57,724 bases of DNA from an uncultured Methanobacteriaceae archaeon (GCA_902797085.1 CADBRM010000113.1:1-57724), one strand, 5' to 3'. Counted from the stretch's first letter, positions 28,120 through 38,196 are shown. Notes: generated by a model from the letters alone, not told the origin. Numbers and translations: made by a program.

Positions 28120-28803
28120 ATGTCTAAAGCTAAGGGAATTAGTGTATTGTCCGGTGGATTAGATTGTTGTGTTGCAACCAGTATTTATGCAAAAGATTAT
28201 GATTTAACAGCCATTACATTTAATTATGGACAACATAGTTTTAATCAGGAATTGAAACATGCAAAACTTATATGTGAAAAGTTAGGCATGGAACATGTTG
28301 TTATTGATTTACCGTGGTTAGAGAAAATCAGTAATTCTTCGTTAACCAATGATAACGAAATTCCTGAAATAGATAATGATGATTTAGATAATTACGAGAA
28401 AGCTATTGAAAGTGCGAAAGCAGTATGGGTCCCTGCTAGAAACACAGTTTTCTGCAGTATTGCATTAGCATTTGCTGAAAGTATTAATGCCGAAATTATT
28501 ATCGTTGGATGGGATTATGAAGAAGCAATAACTTTCCCAGATAATTCAAAGGAATATCTGAAATCATTTAATGAAACCATCAAATACGGATCCTTTGATG
28601 ATATTGAAATTAAAGCTCCTTTAATCGATATGAACAAAGTTGATATTGTTTTAAAAGGCCATGAAGTAAATGCCCCTATGGAGTTAAGTTATTCCTGTTA
28701 TGCAGGTGAAGAAAAACATTGTGGTGTATGTGAATCTTGTAAACGTAGAAAAAGAGCATTTGATAGTGGGAATATATTGGATCCTACAGAATATATTAAA
28801 TAA
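28120..28803 (+). CDS. queC: 7-cyano-7-deazaguanine synthase
   Basis: Makes preQ0 for archaeosine in tRNA (227 aa). The PP-loop is VLSGGLDCCVATS, where most QueC proteins have SGGLDS/T. Downstream VWVPARNTVFCSIALAF binds nucleotide, and a zinc site appears as CYAGEEKHCGVCESCKRR. ATG 28120 lies one base after the larC stop; an in-frame GTG (28111) is less likely. It continues to the DUF2284 gene with a 13-base gap. Confidence 0.92.
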   Translation: MSKAKGISVLSGGLDCCVATSIYAKDYDLTAITFNYGQHSFNQELKHAKLICEKLGMEHVVIDLPWLEKISNSSLTNDNEIPEIDNDDLDNYEKAIESAKAVWVPARNTVFCSIALAFAESINAEIIIVGWDYEEAITFPDNSKEYLKSFNETIKYGSFDDIEIKAPLIDMNKVDIVLKGHEVNAPMELSYSCYAGEEKHCGVCESCKRRKRAFDSGNILDPTEYIK

Positions 28804-28816
28804 AAGAAGTGTTACT

Positions 28817-29377
28817 ATGGATGATATTGATTATAAAGTCATACAACACAAAAAGACTTTAACAACAAAAGAATTCTTCGACAGATTTTATAATTTTGAT
28901 TTAGTCCAAGGTTATTGTAAAGAATGTCCAAGATACGATACAAATTATTCATGTTCTCCAGTGAATATTGACATCAAAGACTTTGTTTTAGGATATGATT
29001 ATGTTGATGTCTATGTGACACAACTATTCTTTAATGCTGAAGATTATGAGAAGAATTATTCTGCAGAGGAACTGAAAGAATTCCTATTTAATTCTTTTTA
29101 CAAAGAAAAACAAAAAATTACTCGGAAAGTATTGGAATTAGAAAAAGATTATCCAAAGGCACAAAGCCTGACAGGACCATGTAATCATTGTGCTGAAAAT
29201 TGTAAAGAATTATATTCTGAATGCAAACATCCAGAAATCAGACGTTTTTCACATGCATCCCTTGGTATGGATAGTAAAAAAATATTAAAAGACTTATTTG
29301 ATATTGATTTAATTTTAATTAATGGAGTGCTACCAAAATATTTGAATAATGTAACATCTCTTTTTTACAAAAAATAG
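28817..29377 (+). CDS. DUF2284 family metal-binding protein
   Basis: 186 aa, function unknown. Conserved cysteines occur in two groups: YCKECPRYDTNYSCSP (~30-45) and GPCNHCAENCKELYSECKHP (~120-140), followed by FSHASLGMD. Such a set could hold an Fe-S cluster or zinc. ATG 28817 with AAGTG nearby; the frame is open further upstream inside queC but that part is not genuine. It probably shares a transcript with larC and queC. A 9-bp hairpin follows its stop. Confidence 0.75.
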   Translation: MDDIDYKVIQHKKTLTTKEFFDRFYNFDLVQGYCKECPRYDTNYSCSPVNIDIKDFVLGYDYVDVYVTQLFFNAEDYEKNYSAEELKEFLFNSFYKEKQKITRKVLELEKDYPKAQSLTGPCNHCAENCKELYSECKHPEIRRFSHASLGMDSKKILKDLFDIDLILINGVLPKYLNNVTSLFYKK

Positions 29378-29383
29378 AAAGAA

Positions 29384-29404
29384 AATGGTTATTCGATAAC
29401 CATT
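29384..29404. terminator. perfect hairpin between convergent genes
   Basis: AATGGTTAT (29384-29392) and ATAACCATT (29396-29404) with a TCG loop. It contains the pycB stop and lies 6 bases after the DUF2284 stop. On the minus strand TTCTTTCTATTTTTT follows, fitting a pycB terminator; on the plus strand no T tract is seen. Confidence 0.62.
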
Positions 29405-31095
29405 AAAACATCATCCTTATCAACAGTGTCTCCTTCTGCAATAAAGATTTCTGTAACTTTTCCAGCTCTATCTGCTTTTACATCATTTTCCATTTTCATA
29501 GCTTCTAGAACTGCAACTGTATCCCCTTCGTTTATGTTGTCGCCAACTTTTACTTTGAGTTTAACAATCATACCCTGCATTGCGGATGTTAAAGCTCCTT
29601 CAACAGAGGATTTTATCTGTTTAGTGCTTGGTTCCATTTCCATGTAACCGGTAGGTAATATTTTTACACTGAATACTTCACCATCAACTTCCACTTCATA
29701 TGAATTTGGTATGTTGGAAGCTGTGTATTCATGTTTAGGTTCAGGAATTTCTTCAGCTACTGCTTCACCTTTAAGGAATTTTTCTGCAACGGTTTGATAT
29801 AAAGCATAAGTAAGAACATCTTCTTCTTTTTTAATTAGGTTTTGTTCTTCTAATTTAGCACGTGCATTTTCAAGTTCAGGTTCTAATAAATCAGCAGGTC
29901 TGCAAGTAATTCTTTCTTCATCACCAATAGCTTCTTTGTATAACTCCTGATTTATATCAGCTGGTGATTTACCATAGTATCCTTTGAGATACTCTTTAAC
30001 CTCTTTAGTAACGTTTTTGTATCTTTCTCCCATCAATACATTCATTACTGATTGTACTCCCACTATTTGACTTGTTGGAGTAACTAGAGGGGGGTAACCT
30101 AAATCTTTACGTACTCTAGGAATTTCAGCCAACACATCTTCATATTTGTCTATTGCATCTTGTTGTTTTAACTGTGATACCAAGTTAGATAACATTCCAC
30201 CAGGTACCTGATATATTAATACATCAGTATCTACTTTTGATGCTAAAGGATCAAATAATGCCTGGTATTTTTCATTTAATTCTGCAAAGTAATCTTTAAT
30301 AGTAGACAATACTTTTAAGTCAATACCCGTATCAAAAGCAGTGCCTTCCAATGCTGCTACAACACTTTCTGTTGGTGGTTGTGCTGTTCCTCCTGAAAAT
30401 GGAGATATAGATGTATCCAACATATCCACACCAGCATTTACTGCAGCCTGATAACTCATTAAAGTCATTCCACTGGTACAATGACTATGTAAGTTTACAG
30501 GCATATCCAATTCATCTTTTAATGCTGTTACTAAATCAGTTGCAACATGAGGAGTGATTAAACCTGCCATATCCTTGATAGTTATTGCATCACATTCCAT
30601 TGCTGCCAATTCTTTTGCGAAATCAACATATTTTTCAATGGTATGTACCGGACTGATTGTGTAGCTAATAGTTCCTTGCACATATGCCCCTTGTTCTTTA
30701 GCAGTTTTAATAGACATTTCCATGTTTCTTGAATCGTTTAATGCATCGAAGATTCTGAATACGTCTACACCATTTTCATATGATTTTTCTACAAATGCTT
30801 TTACTACATCATCTGCGTAATGTTTGTAACCAACTAAGTTTTGTCCTCTTAATAACATTTGGATTGGTGTTTTTTGTAAATGATCTTTAAAAGTTGTCAG
30901 TCTTTCCCAAGGATCTTCATTTAAAAAACGTATACATGAATCAAAAGTTGCTCCACCCCATGCTTCTAGAGAAAAATATCCTGCTTTATCCATATCTTCT
31001 AAAATAGGAACCATATCTTCTGTTCTCATTCTAGTAGCAATTAATGATTGGTGAGCATCACGTAATGCAGTTTCAATAATTTTTACTTTTGCCAT
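29389..31095 (-). CDS. pycB: pyruvate carboxylase subunit B (biotin-carrying)
   Basis: Transfers the carboxyl group from biotin to pyruvate to give oxaloacetate, the anaplerotic step of methanogens (568 aa). ALRDAHQSLIATRM is the metal-binding carboxyltransferase motif. The carrier domain ends the protein with EAMKMEND; the biotinylated lysine is residue 534. The biotin carboxylase subunit (pycA) is not adjacent. ATG 31095 has AGGTG 7 bases before it; the GTG at 31104 lies within that site. Confidence 0.95.
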   Translation of the reverse strand: MAKVKIIETALRDAHQSLIATRMRTEDMVPILEDMDKAGYFSLEAWGGATFDSCIRFLNEDPWERLTTFKDHLQKTPIQMLLRGQNLVGYKHYADDVVKAFVEKSYENGVDVFRIFDALNDSRNMEMSIKTAKEQGAYVQGTISYTISPVHTIEKYVDFAKELAAMECDAITIKDMAGLITPHVATDLVTALKDELDMPVNLHSHCTSGMTLMSYQAAVNAGVDMLDTSISPFSGGTAQPPTESVVAALEGTAFDTGIDLKVLSTIKDYFAELNEKYQALFDPLASKVDTDVLIYQVPGGMLSNLVSQLKQQDAIDKYEDVLAEIPRVRKDLGYPPLVTPTSQIVGVQSVMNVLMGERYKNVTKEVKEYLKGYYGKSPADINQELYKEAIGDEERITCRPADLLEPELENARAKLEEQNLIKKEEDVLTYALYQTVAEKFLKGEAVAEEIPEPKHEYTASNIPNSYEVEVDGEVFSVKILPTGYMEMEPSTKQIKSSVEGALTSAMQGMIVKLKVKVGDNINEGDTVAVLEAMKMENDVKADRAGKVTEIFIAEGDTVDKDDVLMVIE

Positions 31096-31405
31096 ATACG
31101 ACACCTAACATAATTTTATTTAAAATGATTTGTTCAAATCCTAAATAAATGTATTTAAACAATAAATATTCTTTTAACTAAAAAATTCATTAATAATAAT
31201 ATTAAATTTTTTCCATACTATTATATTCTATTTATTATCTTTGTTTAACATTATATACTTAGTTTACTATTACCAATAACTTTAAAAGTAATAATGAATT
31301 AAATTAGAAAAACAAGAAAACAGTTAATATAATTAATAGAAAAAAAGTTAATATTAAAAAAAGCTAAGAAAGAGATAATTTATTAGAAAAAACACTAATA
31401 AACAT
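31096..31405. other. 310-base spacer above pycB
   Basis: AT-rich spacer holding the pycB promoter region on its left and the hairpin of rpl37e on its right (31379-31402). TATA-like runs occur near 31250-31260. I see no small gene, RNA or riboswitch-like conserved block. Confidence 0.5.
31379..31402 (-). terminator. hairpin just after rpl37e, then T-rich tracts
   Basis: TTTATTAG (31379-31386) and CTAATAAA (31395-31402) form a perfect 8-bp stem with an 8-base loop, 3 bases after the rpl37e stop. T-rich stretches, including a run of seven Ts, follow on the minus strand. Confidence 0.6.
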
Positions 31406-31591
31406 CTATTTTAATCTTTGACCTGTAACAGGTTTTTTGTTTTGCCAACTGTATCGGCGTAATCTTTTAGATCTTCCGAATCCACATGAAGCACAGTATT
31501 TTTTATTTGGATTATAAGCGTTTCTACCACATCTTCTGCATCTTATGTGATTCTTTTTATTACGTTTCCCGAATGATGGTGTTCCTTTCAT
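31406..31591 (-). CDS. rpl37e: 50S ribosomal protein L37e
   Basis: 61-aa zinc-binding ribosomal protein. [20 protein letters not shown] holds the four zinc cysteines, and the rest is strongly basic. ATG 31591 has a strong GGGGAGGTT site 5 bases upstream and its own promoter. In many archaea it follows lsm directly; here the genes are in that order but 211 bases apart. Confidence 0.97.
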   Translation of the reverse strand: MKGTPSFGKRNKKNHIRCRRCGRNAYNPNKKYCASCGFGRSKRLRRYSWQNKKPVTGQRLK

Positions 31592-31627
31592 TACATAACC
31601 TCCCCTTATGTGTAAAATAAATTAATA

Positions 31628-31638
31628 AATATAAACCT
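31628..31638 (-). promoter_or_regulatory. TATA box of rpl37e
   Basis: On the minus strand AAAAAGGTTTATATTT precedes rpl37e, a TATA box with purine-rich BRE. It is about 37-47 bases above the ATG, so a start site about 25 bases downstream would leave a short leader with the GGGGAGGTT site. Confidence 0.55.
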
Positions 31639-31802
31639 TTTTCAAAAAAGGTAAAAACAAGAGAATAGAACGTATTCTATTCAAAATCAGATACACGATC
31701 GTTATATCTTATTATACCTTAATATATAAACAAATCAGGTATTACTTTCTAATAAGGACGATTAATATTAATAGATAAACTACTAAGTTGTCCTCTAAAT
31801 AA

Positions 31803-32054
<252 letters not shown>

Positions 32055-32342
32055 TCACCTTATCAATAATATATATTTTTATTTGTTTAAGATTATATTT
32101 AAATGTATCTCAAAAACTAATGATTAACAAATAATTATTTATAATTAGTTATATATTTAATAGTAATAACTAATATAACTTGCTATCTATTATTATTACA
32201 TAAATATAAAAGAATAATAACAACAAAGAGTTATATACATAAATCAGTATATATAAATAGGGAATGGTTCAATAAAAGATTAAAAAGGAATAAATAAAAT
32301 AAAAATTAATAAATATCAACTAATTTAAAGAGGATAATTAAA

Positions 32343-32822
32343 TTGAAAATTAAAAAACGATTTTTCTTAAAAAATAAGAAAATAAAAGAAATTAAAAAAG
32401 AATTAGGTAATTTCCAAGATATAATTCCAAAAAAGGCCCAAGTTGAGCTAGTTAAAATCGAAGATTTTCCGGACATCCTTCTTATCGATGGCGAACCTTT
32501 ACTAATGCAAACCGATGATAAAACCATCCCAACATTACATGCAATGATAAAAGAAGAAATAACAGAAAAATATGCTACAGTAGATATGGGAGCTATAAAC
32601 TTTGTAATAAAAGGTGCCGATATTATGTCTCCAGGTATTGTAGATGCTGATGAAAGTATAGACGTAGGAGAAACAATTGTAATTATTGAAGAACAACACC
32701 ACAAGCCGTTAGCCATAGGAACTAGTTTAATTACAGGTAAGGAAATGATTGAAAACAACAAAGGTAAAGCTATTGAAAATTTACATTATGTTGGAGATCC
32801 TATTTGGGAACTTAACATTTAG
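32343..32822 (+). CDS. PUA domain RNA-binding protein
   Basis: 159 aa with a C-terminal PUA domain (~75-150): EKYATVDMGAINFVIKGADI, MSPGIVDADESIDVGE. The N-terminal ~70 residues are basic (KIKKRFFLKNKKIKEIKKEL). Related archaeal proteins are thought to bind tRNA or rRNA, without a fixed role. Start TTG 32343 behind GAGGAT. It ends 12 bases before arfB and probably shares its transcript. Confidence 0.83.
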   Translation: MKIKKRFFLKNKKIKEIKKELGNFQDIIPKKAQVELVKIEDFPDILLIDGEPLLMQTDDKTIPTLHAMIKEEITEKYATVDMGAINFVIKGADIMSPGIVDADESIDVGETIVIIEEQHHKPLAIGTSLITGKEMIENNKGKAIENLHYVGDPIWELNI

Positions 32823-32834
32823 AGGAAAAAATTA

Positions 32835-33530
32835 ATGAATCAGATAAAACTCAAATATGCTTCAGGAAAGGTATTGTCAGAAAGAATACATGAAATAGGA
32901 ATTATAGCACTGGGTTCACATAGAGAAAATCATGGATCGGCATTACCCATAGACACGGACTCAAAGATTGCAGCCAATATAGCCCTAAAAGTTGCTACAA
33001 AAACTGGTGCTACATTCCTTGGAATATTTTATGGAGCAACTGAATACGATTATGTGAAGCATGGAATACATCTTAAAAAAGATGAACTAATAAATCAGCA
33101 AATAATTCCCCAATTAATTAATGCTAGAGAATTATTGAACATAAAAAAGGTCATAATTGTTAACGGTCATGGTGGAAATAATCTAATAATAGATGAAATT
33201 GATAGTATTTCTGAAAAAACCAATCTGGAAATCATATTCAATAATTCAATCATAGAAAATGAAGGTCCCCATGCATGTACTGGTGAATTATCAATGGGAA
33301 AAGTACTGGGCTTTATCGATGAAAGTAAAATTGACGAACATGGAAACTTTGATAAACATCCAGAAGTAGGTATGGTTGGACTTAAACTAGCACGTGAAAA
33401 TGAACCAATCATCGACAAGGAAGCTAAAACAATAGAAAAAGAGGGTTTTACTGTCGATGCAAACTTTGGAGAACAATTATTGGATAATGCAGAAAAAAAG
33501 ATTATTAATGATATTAAATCATTAATTTAA
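32835..33530 (+). CDS. arfB: FAPy deformylase ArfB (creatininase family)
   Basis: Removes formate from the ring-opened GTP product in the archaeal route to riboflavin and F420 (231 aa). Metal residues are visible in RENHGSALPIDTD, in NGHGGNN and in ACTGELSMG. ATG 32835 has GAGGAAA upstream. ArfC for the next reductive step is encoded at 40999. It ends directly against the convergent helicase. Confidence 0.88.
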   Translation: MNQIKLKYASGKVLSERIHEIGIIALGSHRENHGSALPIDTDSKIAANIALKVATKTGATFLGIFYGATEYDYVKHGIHLKKDELINQQIIPQLINARELLNIKKVIIVNGHGGNNLIIDEIDSISEKTNLEIIFNNSIIENEGPHACTGELSMGKVLGFIDESKIDEHGNFDKHPEVGMVGLKLARENEPIIDKEAKTIEKEGFTVDANFGEQLLDNAEKKIINDIKSLI

Positions 33531-36035
33531 CTACCTTCCCTGTTCTATTTTTTTAATTAAACGTTTACAATTATTGCTTGTATTTTTGTTATTGAAAGCT
33601 AAACTAATTCTAGATATTGCTTCCAACATACGTATCACACTATCCAACCAGCTGAATATATCTCCGGGATAAATGTGTATATCATAGTTTGTCATGAAAT
33701 ATTTACTGATGGCGTTAGGACTCCAGCCATTCAGGCGTTGCTTAATAATTTTATCTGAAACATTTCTTTCCAAACAACTACAGAATGGTCTTTCCTGACA
33801 TTCACATGACATGAAGTCTATCTGGAAAGAAATCAATTTATCCGCGTATTGATCATCAATTTTTGCTAAGGTATCCCCCGAAGTGATTATGTCCCTGGTA
33901 GAATCAGAGAATAATCTTGAACCCACATTAGTTTTTAAAACATTAGACAATCTAGTTGCCAGCCTGTTGCTGATATATGCACTGTCAAATGGTTCAATAT
34001 GTTCAACAATCAATAAGGGATTCTTCTTCAAATGTTTCCTTATGTACTCCGCTTTGTTGACATCCAAGAATGATACCGAAGTTGCTCTTCCATATTTTGT
34101 GGGAACATATACCCCCTTATCCTTATTGTGTTGCATTATTAATTTTTTGTCCAATAACGTGTTTAATACTTCCTCAAAGACTATGGGAGTCTCTATTTTA
34201 TCATATTTTGATTCCAAATCCTTAATTTTAGGATTCTTTATTGCAGAAATATCTGCCAATACCTGTTCCACAGTGTCATCTTCACTGTATTCCACTATGA
34301 TATTATCAACATCACTGTCCAACAGGTCAATAGCCCTCTGTTCTTCAGACTCATTTTCAAATTCCTTTCCCAATTCCGGAAGGAGGTATACCTTACCCAT
34401 ATCATGGTATGTCGGCCTTCCTGCACGTCCCAACATCTGTGAAAAATCATTGTTTGTTAACCATTTGTTTCCCATACGTAAAGTTTCAAATAATACCTGT
34501 GATGCCGGGAAATCCACTCCAGCTGCTAAAGCTGCTGTAGTTACTACTGTTGAGATTTTTTGATTAGCAAAATCCTTTTCTATTTTGACCTTTTTAGAAT
34601 AGGACAATCCTGCATGATAAGCTGCAGTTGATATACCTTTTTTCTCCACCTGTTGAGCAATGGAATGCGTTTTTCTACGAGAGTTTGTGAATATTATTGT
34701 TTGTCCTTTATAACCCTTAGAGGATTTTGATTCAAATTCCTTTCTAGCAAGTTTACCCAGCAAATCTTTCTTCTCAAATTCATTTTTAGTAAATATCAAA
34801 TGACGTTCTAATGGAACTGGTCTTTCCTTATATTCAACCAGCTTCATATTAAAATCATCAGCAATTTGTTTTGAATTTTTTACTGTAGCAGACAAACCAA
34901 TCAGCTGTGCTGAAGGGAATATTGTTAACAAACGTTTTACCAGACCATTTAATCTGGGTCCTCTTTCTTGCTCATCAAGCATATGAATTTCATCAATAAC
35001 TACTGTTCCGACACCATTCAACTGATGATAATTTCCAGAACGCAACAAGAAATCCAATCCTTCATATGTTGCAACTATTATGTCTGCATTTTTTACTGAC
35101 TTGTTGGATATTGTTAATTCACCTTTAGCTTTAACACGATTTGAACCCACTTTTATAGCAACCTTTAAACCTAAAGGTTTATAGAGTTTCTTAAAGTCAC
35201 GATATTTCTGGTTAGCCAATGCAACCAACGGTGTTAAATAAATGAATTTTTGGTGCTTCATTGCCTTTGGTATACCCGCCAATTCACCCACCAACGTTTT
35301 ACCAGATGCAGTTGCAGAAACAACCAGCAAATTCTGATTTTTCATCAGACCTGCATTTAATGATAAGATTTGAATCGGCAGTAAATGTTTAACCTTTTTA
35401 GATAAAATCTTTTTTAATGGATGTGGAATCTTCAACTGATTAATTGTAATTTTGGGATATTTTGTTTTCTTTACTTTGATTTTATCATATATTGTTAATT
35501 CATCATTCTTTACTGGATTAAACTTTGGATCAAAGATTTGTAGAACTTTTTCAAGATTATTTGTTTTAGCCAATAATTTTTTAAAACTAGAAAATGATTT
35601 TTCATCATATCCCTTTAATTCCATGATTCTTTTAATTTCCTTTTCTGCACATTTTTTACAAATATATTCATTGTATAATTTATAAGAAGATGATTTCTTT
35701 AATATGGTGATTGTACCTTCAAAAGTACAATGTCTGCATATGTGTGTGTATTTATAGGAAATGTTTAAAGAATTTAGCATCTTTTCTAAATCTTCATCTT
35801 TTGTAGCTAATAGAACATTTTGTTTTCTTAAGACTTTTATTACTTCTTTTGGTGATTTAAGTGTTTCAAGGTTATCCTGTTGAATGATAAAACGATATGG
35901 TCTAAGCTTTCCATTTACTTCCCTTATTTTAAAATAACTGTAAAACAGTGGTTTGCGTTCACTGTTTAAAGCACCTTTTGCTGGACCTATAGGATATAAT
36001 TCAATGTTCTTCTTGTTACGTCTTAATATTATCAT
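33531..36035 (-). CDS. Ski2-like DEAD/DEAH helicase with cysteine clusters
   Basis: 834-aa superfamily 2 helicase. Walker A is VSATASGKTLVGE, then the DEIH box VVIDEIHMLDE, motif III LIGLSATV and motif VI MLGRAGRPTY. Before the helicase core is a Cys region (CRHC...CKKC, ~115-140), and near the C-terminus CECQERPFCSC followed by a helical domain. This is an archaeal Ski2/Hel308 relative, not canonical Hel308, and could act on RNA or stalled forks. ATG 36035. Its stop abuts that of arfB. Confidence 0.85.
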   Translation of the reverse strand: MIILRRNKKNIELYPIGPAKGALNSERKPLFYSYFKIREVNGKLRPYRFIIQQDNLETLKSPKEVIKVLRKQNVLLATKDEDLEKMLNSLNISYKYTHICRHCTFEGTITILKKSSSYKLYNEYICKKCAEKEIKRIMELKGYDEKSFSSFKKLLAKTNNLEKVLQIFDPKFNPVKNDELTIYDKIKVKKTKYPKITINQLKIPHPLKKILSKKVKHLLPIQILSLNAGLMKNQNLLVVSATASGKTLVGELAGIPKAMKHQKFIYLTPLVALANQKYRDFKKLYKPLGLKVAIKVGSNRVKAKGELTISNKSVKNADIIVATYEGLDFLLRSGNYHQLNGVGTVVIDEIHMLDEQERGPRLNGLVKRLLTIFPSAQLIGLSATVKNSKQIADDFNMKLVEYKERPVPLERHLIFTKNEFEKKDLLGKLARKEFESKSSKGYKGQTIIFTNSRRKTHSIAQQVEKKGISTAAYHAGLSYSKKVKIEKDFANQKISTVVTTAALAAGVDFPASQVLFETLRMGNKWLTNNDFSQMLGRAGRPTYHDMGKVYLLPELGKEFENESEEQRAIDLLDSDVDNIIVEYSEDDTVEQVLADISAIKNPKIKDLESKYDKIETPIVFEEVLNTLLDKKLIMQHNKDKGVYVPTKYGRATSVSFLDVNKAEYIRKHLKKNPLLIVEHIEPFDSAYISNRLATRLSNVLKTNVGSRLFSDSTRDIITSGDTLAKIDDQYADKLISFQIDFMSCECQERPFCSCLERNVSDKIIKQRLNGWSPNAISKYFMTNYDIHIYPGDIFSWLDSVIRMLEAISRISLAFNNKNTSNNCKRLIKKIEQGR

Positions 36036-36288
36036 GTTATCAAAATACCATTAAATAATGTCATTAACTACAAATTAAATTTATATTTGTATTACCTTTT
36101 TTTAGTAATTTACTTTTGGATAGTATTAATTTATAATTTTAAATAATCAAAAATGGTTAAAAGCAAACAAAATTGATTGAAAAATTCATTAGAAAAAGAT
36201 AATTAATTAGTCATTCATATATAATAACAACATTTGAAAATAAATAAGTTAAAATAAATTATAATTATTATTGAAGGACGTGAAATGG

Positions 36289-36918
36289 ATGTATAATATG
36301 GGTGCATCAACAAAACCAGGCTATGATATTGCTAACAAAAGCAGAGAAATTATCAAATCATTAATCGATGAAGAAACTAAAGATTTAACTTACGAAGAAA
36401 GAGATATTGTTGAAAGAGTTGTTCATTCAACAGCTGATCCCGAATACGCAAAATTAGTTAAAATATCACCAACCTTTGTTGAAACTGCATTGGACTGTTT
36501 TGATAAAAAAGAAGATATTCTTACAGACATAAATATGGTTAAATCAGGAATAACCCGTTACGATGGAGAAGTAATGTGTTATATTAGAGATGAAAGAGCA
36601 GTAAAATTAGCTAAAAAAGAAGAGATTACACGTTCAGCAGCAGCTATGAGAATTGCGGCTGAAGATGGCTTTAAAGGAGTAGTTGCTATTGGAAATGCAC
36701 CTACAGCATTATTTGAAGTTATTAGATTAGTTGAAGAAGGACAAATGGATGCAAGAGCTGTAGCTGGTGTTCCAGTAGGTTTTGTAGGAGCAGCTGATTC
36801 CAAAGAAGTTTTATCACAAACAAACATTCCTAATGTGATTACAACCGGACCTAAAGGAGGAACCCCTATAGCAGTAGCTATTATTAACTCATTATTAAAT
36901 ATTAGGAAAAAAGATTAA
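36289..36918 (+). CDS. cbiC: cobalt-precorrin-8 methylmutase
   Basis: Moves the C11 methyl to C12 to give cobyrinate in anaerobic corrin synthesis (209 aa). The active-site histidine is in VERVVHSTADPEYA, and VAIGNAPTALFEVIRL and TTGPKGGTPIAVA are conserved. I choose ATG 36289 because AAGGACGTGA (36274-36283) matches the ideal site at nine of ten bases and is 5 bases away. A TTG at 36271 is not needed. hemL follows 12 bases later. Confidence 0.93.
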   Translation: MYNMGASTKPGYDIANKSREIIKSLIDEETKDLTYEERDIVERVVHSTADPEYAKLVKISPTFVETALDCFDKKEDILTDINMVKSGITRYDGEVMCYIRDERAVKLAKKEEITRSAAAMRIAAEDGFKGVVAIGNAPTALFEVIRLVEEGQMDARAVAGVPVGFVGAADSKEVLSQTNIPNVITTGPKGGTPIAVAIINSLLNIRKKD

Positions 36919-36930
36919 GGAGATAAAAAA

Positions 36931-38196
36931 TTGAATAATGAAAAATCTAAAAAAATATATGAAGAATCTGTTAATTACCTTCCTGGAGGAGTAGACTCCC
37001 CCATAAGGGCTTTTAAACCCTATCCGTTTTTTGTTGAAAAAGCTGAAGGTTCTAAATTAATCGATGTTGATGGTAATGAATACATTGATTACTGTTTAGG
37101 TTACGGACCTCTTATATTAGGACACGCCAATGAAGTTATTGTAGAAGAATCCAAAAAACAATTAGAATTAGGTACAGCTTATGGAGTACCTTCTGAAAAA
37201 GAAGTTTTATTAGCCAAGGAAGTTATTGACAGAGTCCCATGTGCAGAAATGGTTCGTTTTGTTAACAGTGGAACAGAAGCTACCATGAGTGCTATCAGAT
37301 TAGCAAGAGGAGTAACCAATAGAGACAAAATAATTAAATTTGAAGGTGCATACCATGGTGCACATGATGCAGTTCTTGTAAAAGGTGGTTCCGGATTAGC
37401 AGGAAAACCTGATTCACCAGGAGTACCTGAAGATGCCACCAAAAATACCATAATTGTACCATTCAACAACAAGGAAGCAATTTGTGAAGTTATTAATGAA
37501 AATAAAGATGAAATTGCATGTATAATTTTAGAACCTATTATGGGTAATGTTGGTTGTATACCTCCTAAAGAAGGTTTCTTAGAATTTTTAAGAGAAATTA
37601 CTGAAGAAAACAATATCATATTAATATTTGATGAAGTAATCACTGGTTTCAGATTAAGTAAAGGTGGAGCACAAGAATATTATAAAATTACACCAGATTT
37701 AGTAACTTTCGGTAAAATCTTGGGTGGTGGATTCCCTATCGGTGCTATTGCAGGAAAAAGAGAATATGTGGAACAATTTGCACCTAGTGGTTCAATATAC
37801 CAAGCAGGTACATTCAGTGGAAATCCTATGTCAATTAATGGTGGACTAACTGCATTGAAGTTATTAGATGATAAATTTTACAAAGACCTACATGATAAAG
37901 GAGAATATCTAAGAAATGGAATGAAAAATATTTTAACAGATTTAAATATTGATTTCCAATTACATGGTGTCGAATCAATGACACAGGTATACTTCACTGA
38001 TAAAGAAGTATATGATTATGAAACCGCAAAACTGGCAGACGCAGATGGATTCTTAAAATACTTCAACACATTATTAGAAAATGGTGTTTTCATTGCACCA
38101 TCACAATACGAATGTGGCTTTTTATCAGGCAAACATACAATAGAAGATTTGGATAAAACATTAGAAGCAATGGAATTAGCATTTAAAAAACTATAA
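36931..38196 (+). CDS. hemL: glutamate-1-semialdehyde 2,1-aminomutase
   Basis: PLP enzyme making 5-aminolevulinate for all tetrapyrroles, including F430 and cobamides (421 aa). [15 protein letters not shown] is typical. The PLP lysine is K262 in [16 protein letters not shown], and the Asp in [10 protein letters not shown] binds the ring nitrogen. The start is TTG 36931 behind AAGGAGAT. It pairs with cbiC and ends in a 10-bp hairpin. Confidence 0.96.
   Translation: MNNEKSKKIYEESVNYLPGGVDSPIRAFKPYPFFVEKAEGSKLIDVDGNEYIDYCLGYGPLILGHANEVIVEESKKQLELGTAYGVPSEKEVLLAKEVIDRVPCAEMVRFVNSGTEATMSAIRLARGVTNRDKIIKFEGAYHGAHDAVLVKGGSGLAGKPDSPGVPEDATKNTIIVPFNNKEAICEVINENKDEIACIILEPIMGNVGCIPPKEGFLEFLREITEENNIILIFDEVITGFRLSKGGAQEYYKITPDLVTFGKILGGGFPIGAIAGKREYVEQFAPSGSIYQAGTFSGNPMSINGGLTALKLLDDKFYKDLHDKGEYLRNGMKNILTDLNIDFQLHGVESMTQVYFTDKEVYDYETAKLADADGFLKYFNTLLENGVFIAPSQYECGFLSGKHTIEDLDKTLEAMELAFKKL

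Noticed and set aside
28700-28816. N-terminal extension of the DUF2284 protein inside queC
   Set aside because: The extension reads queC in another frame and lacks family residues; ATG 28817 fits the domain start.
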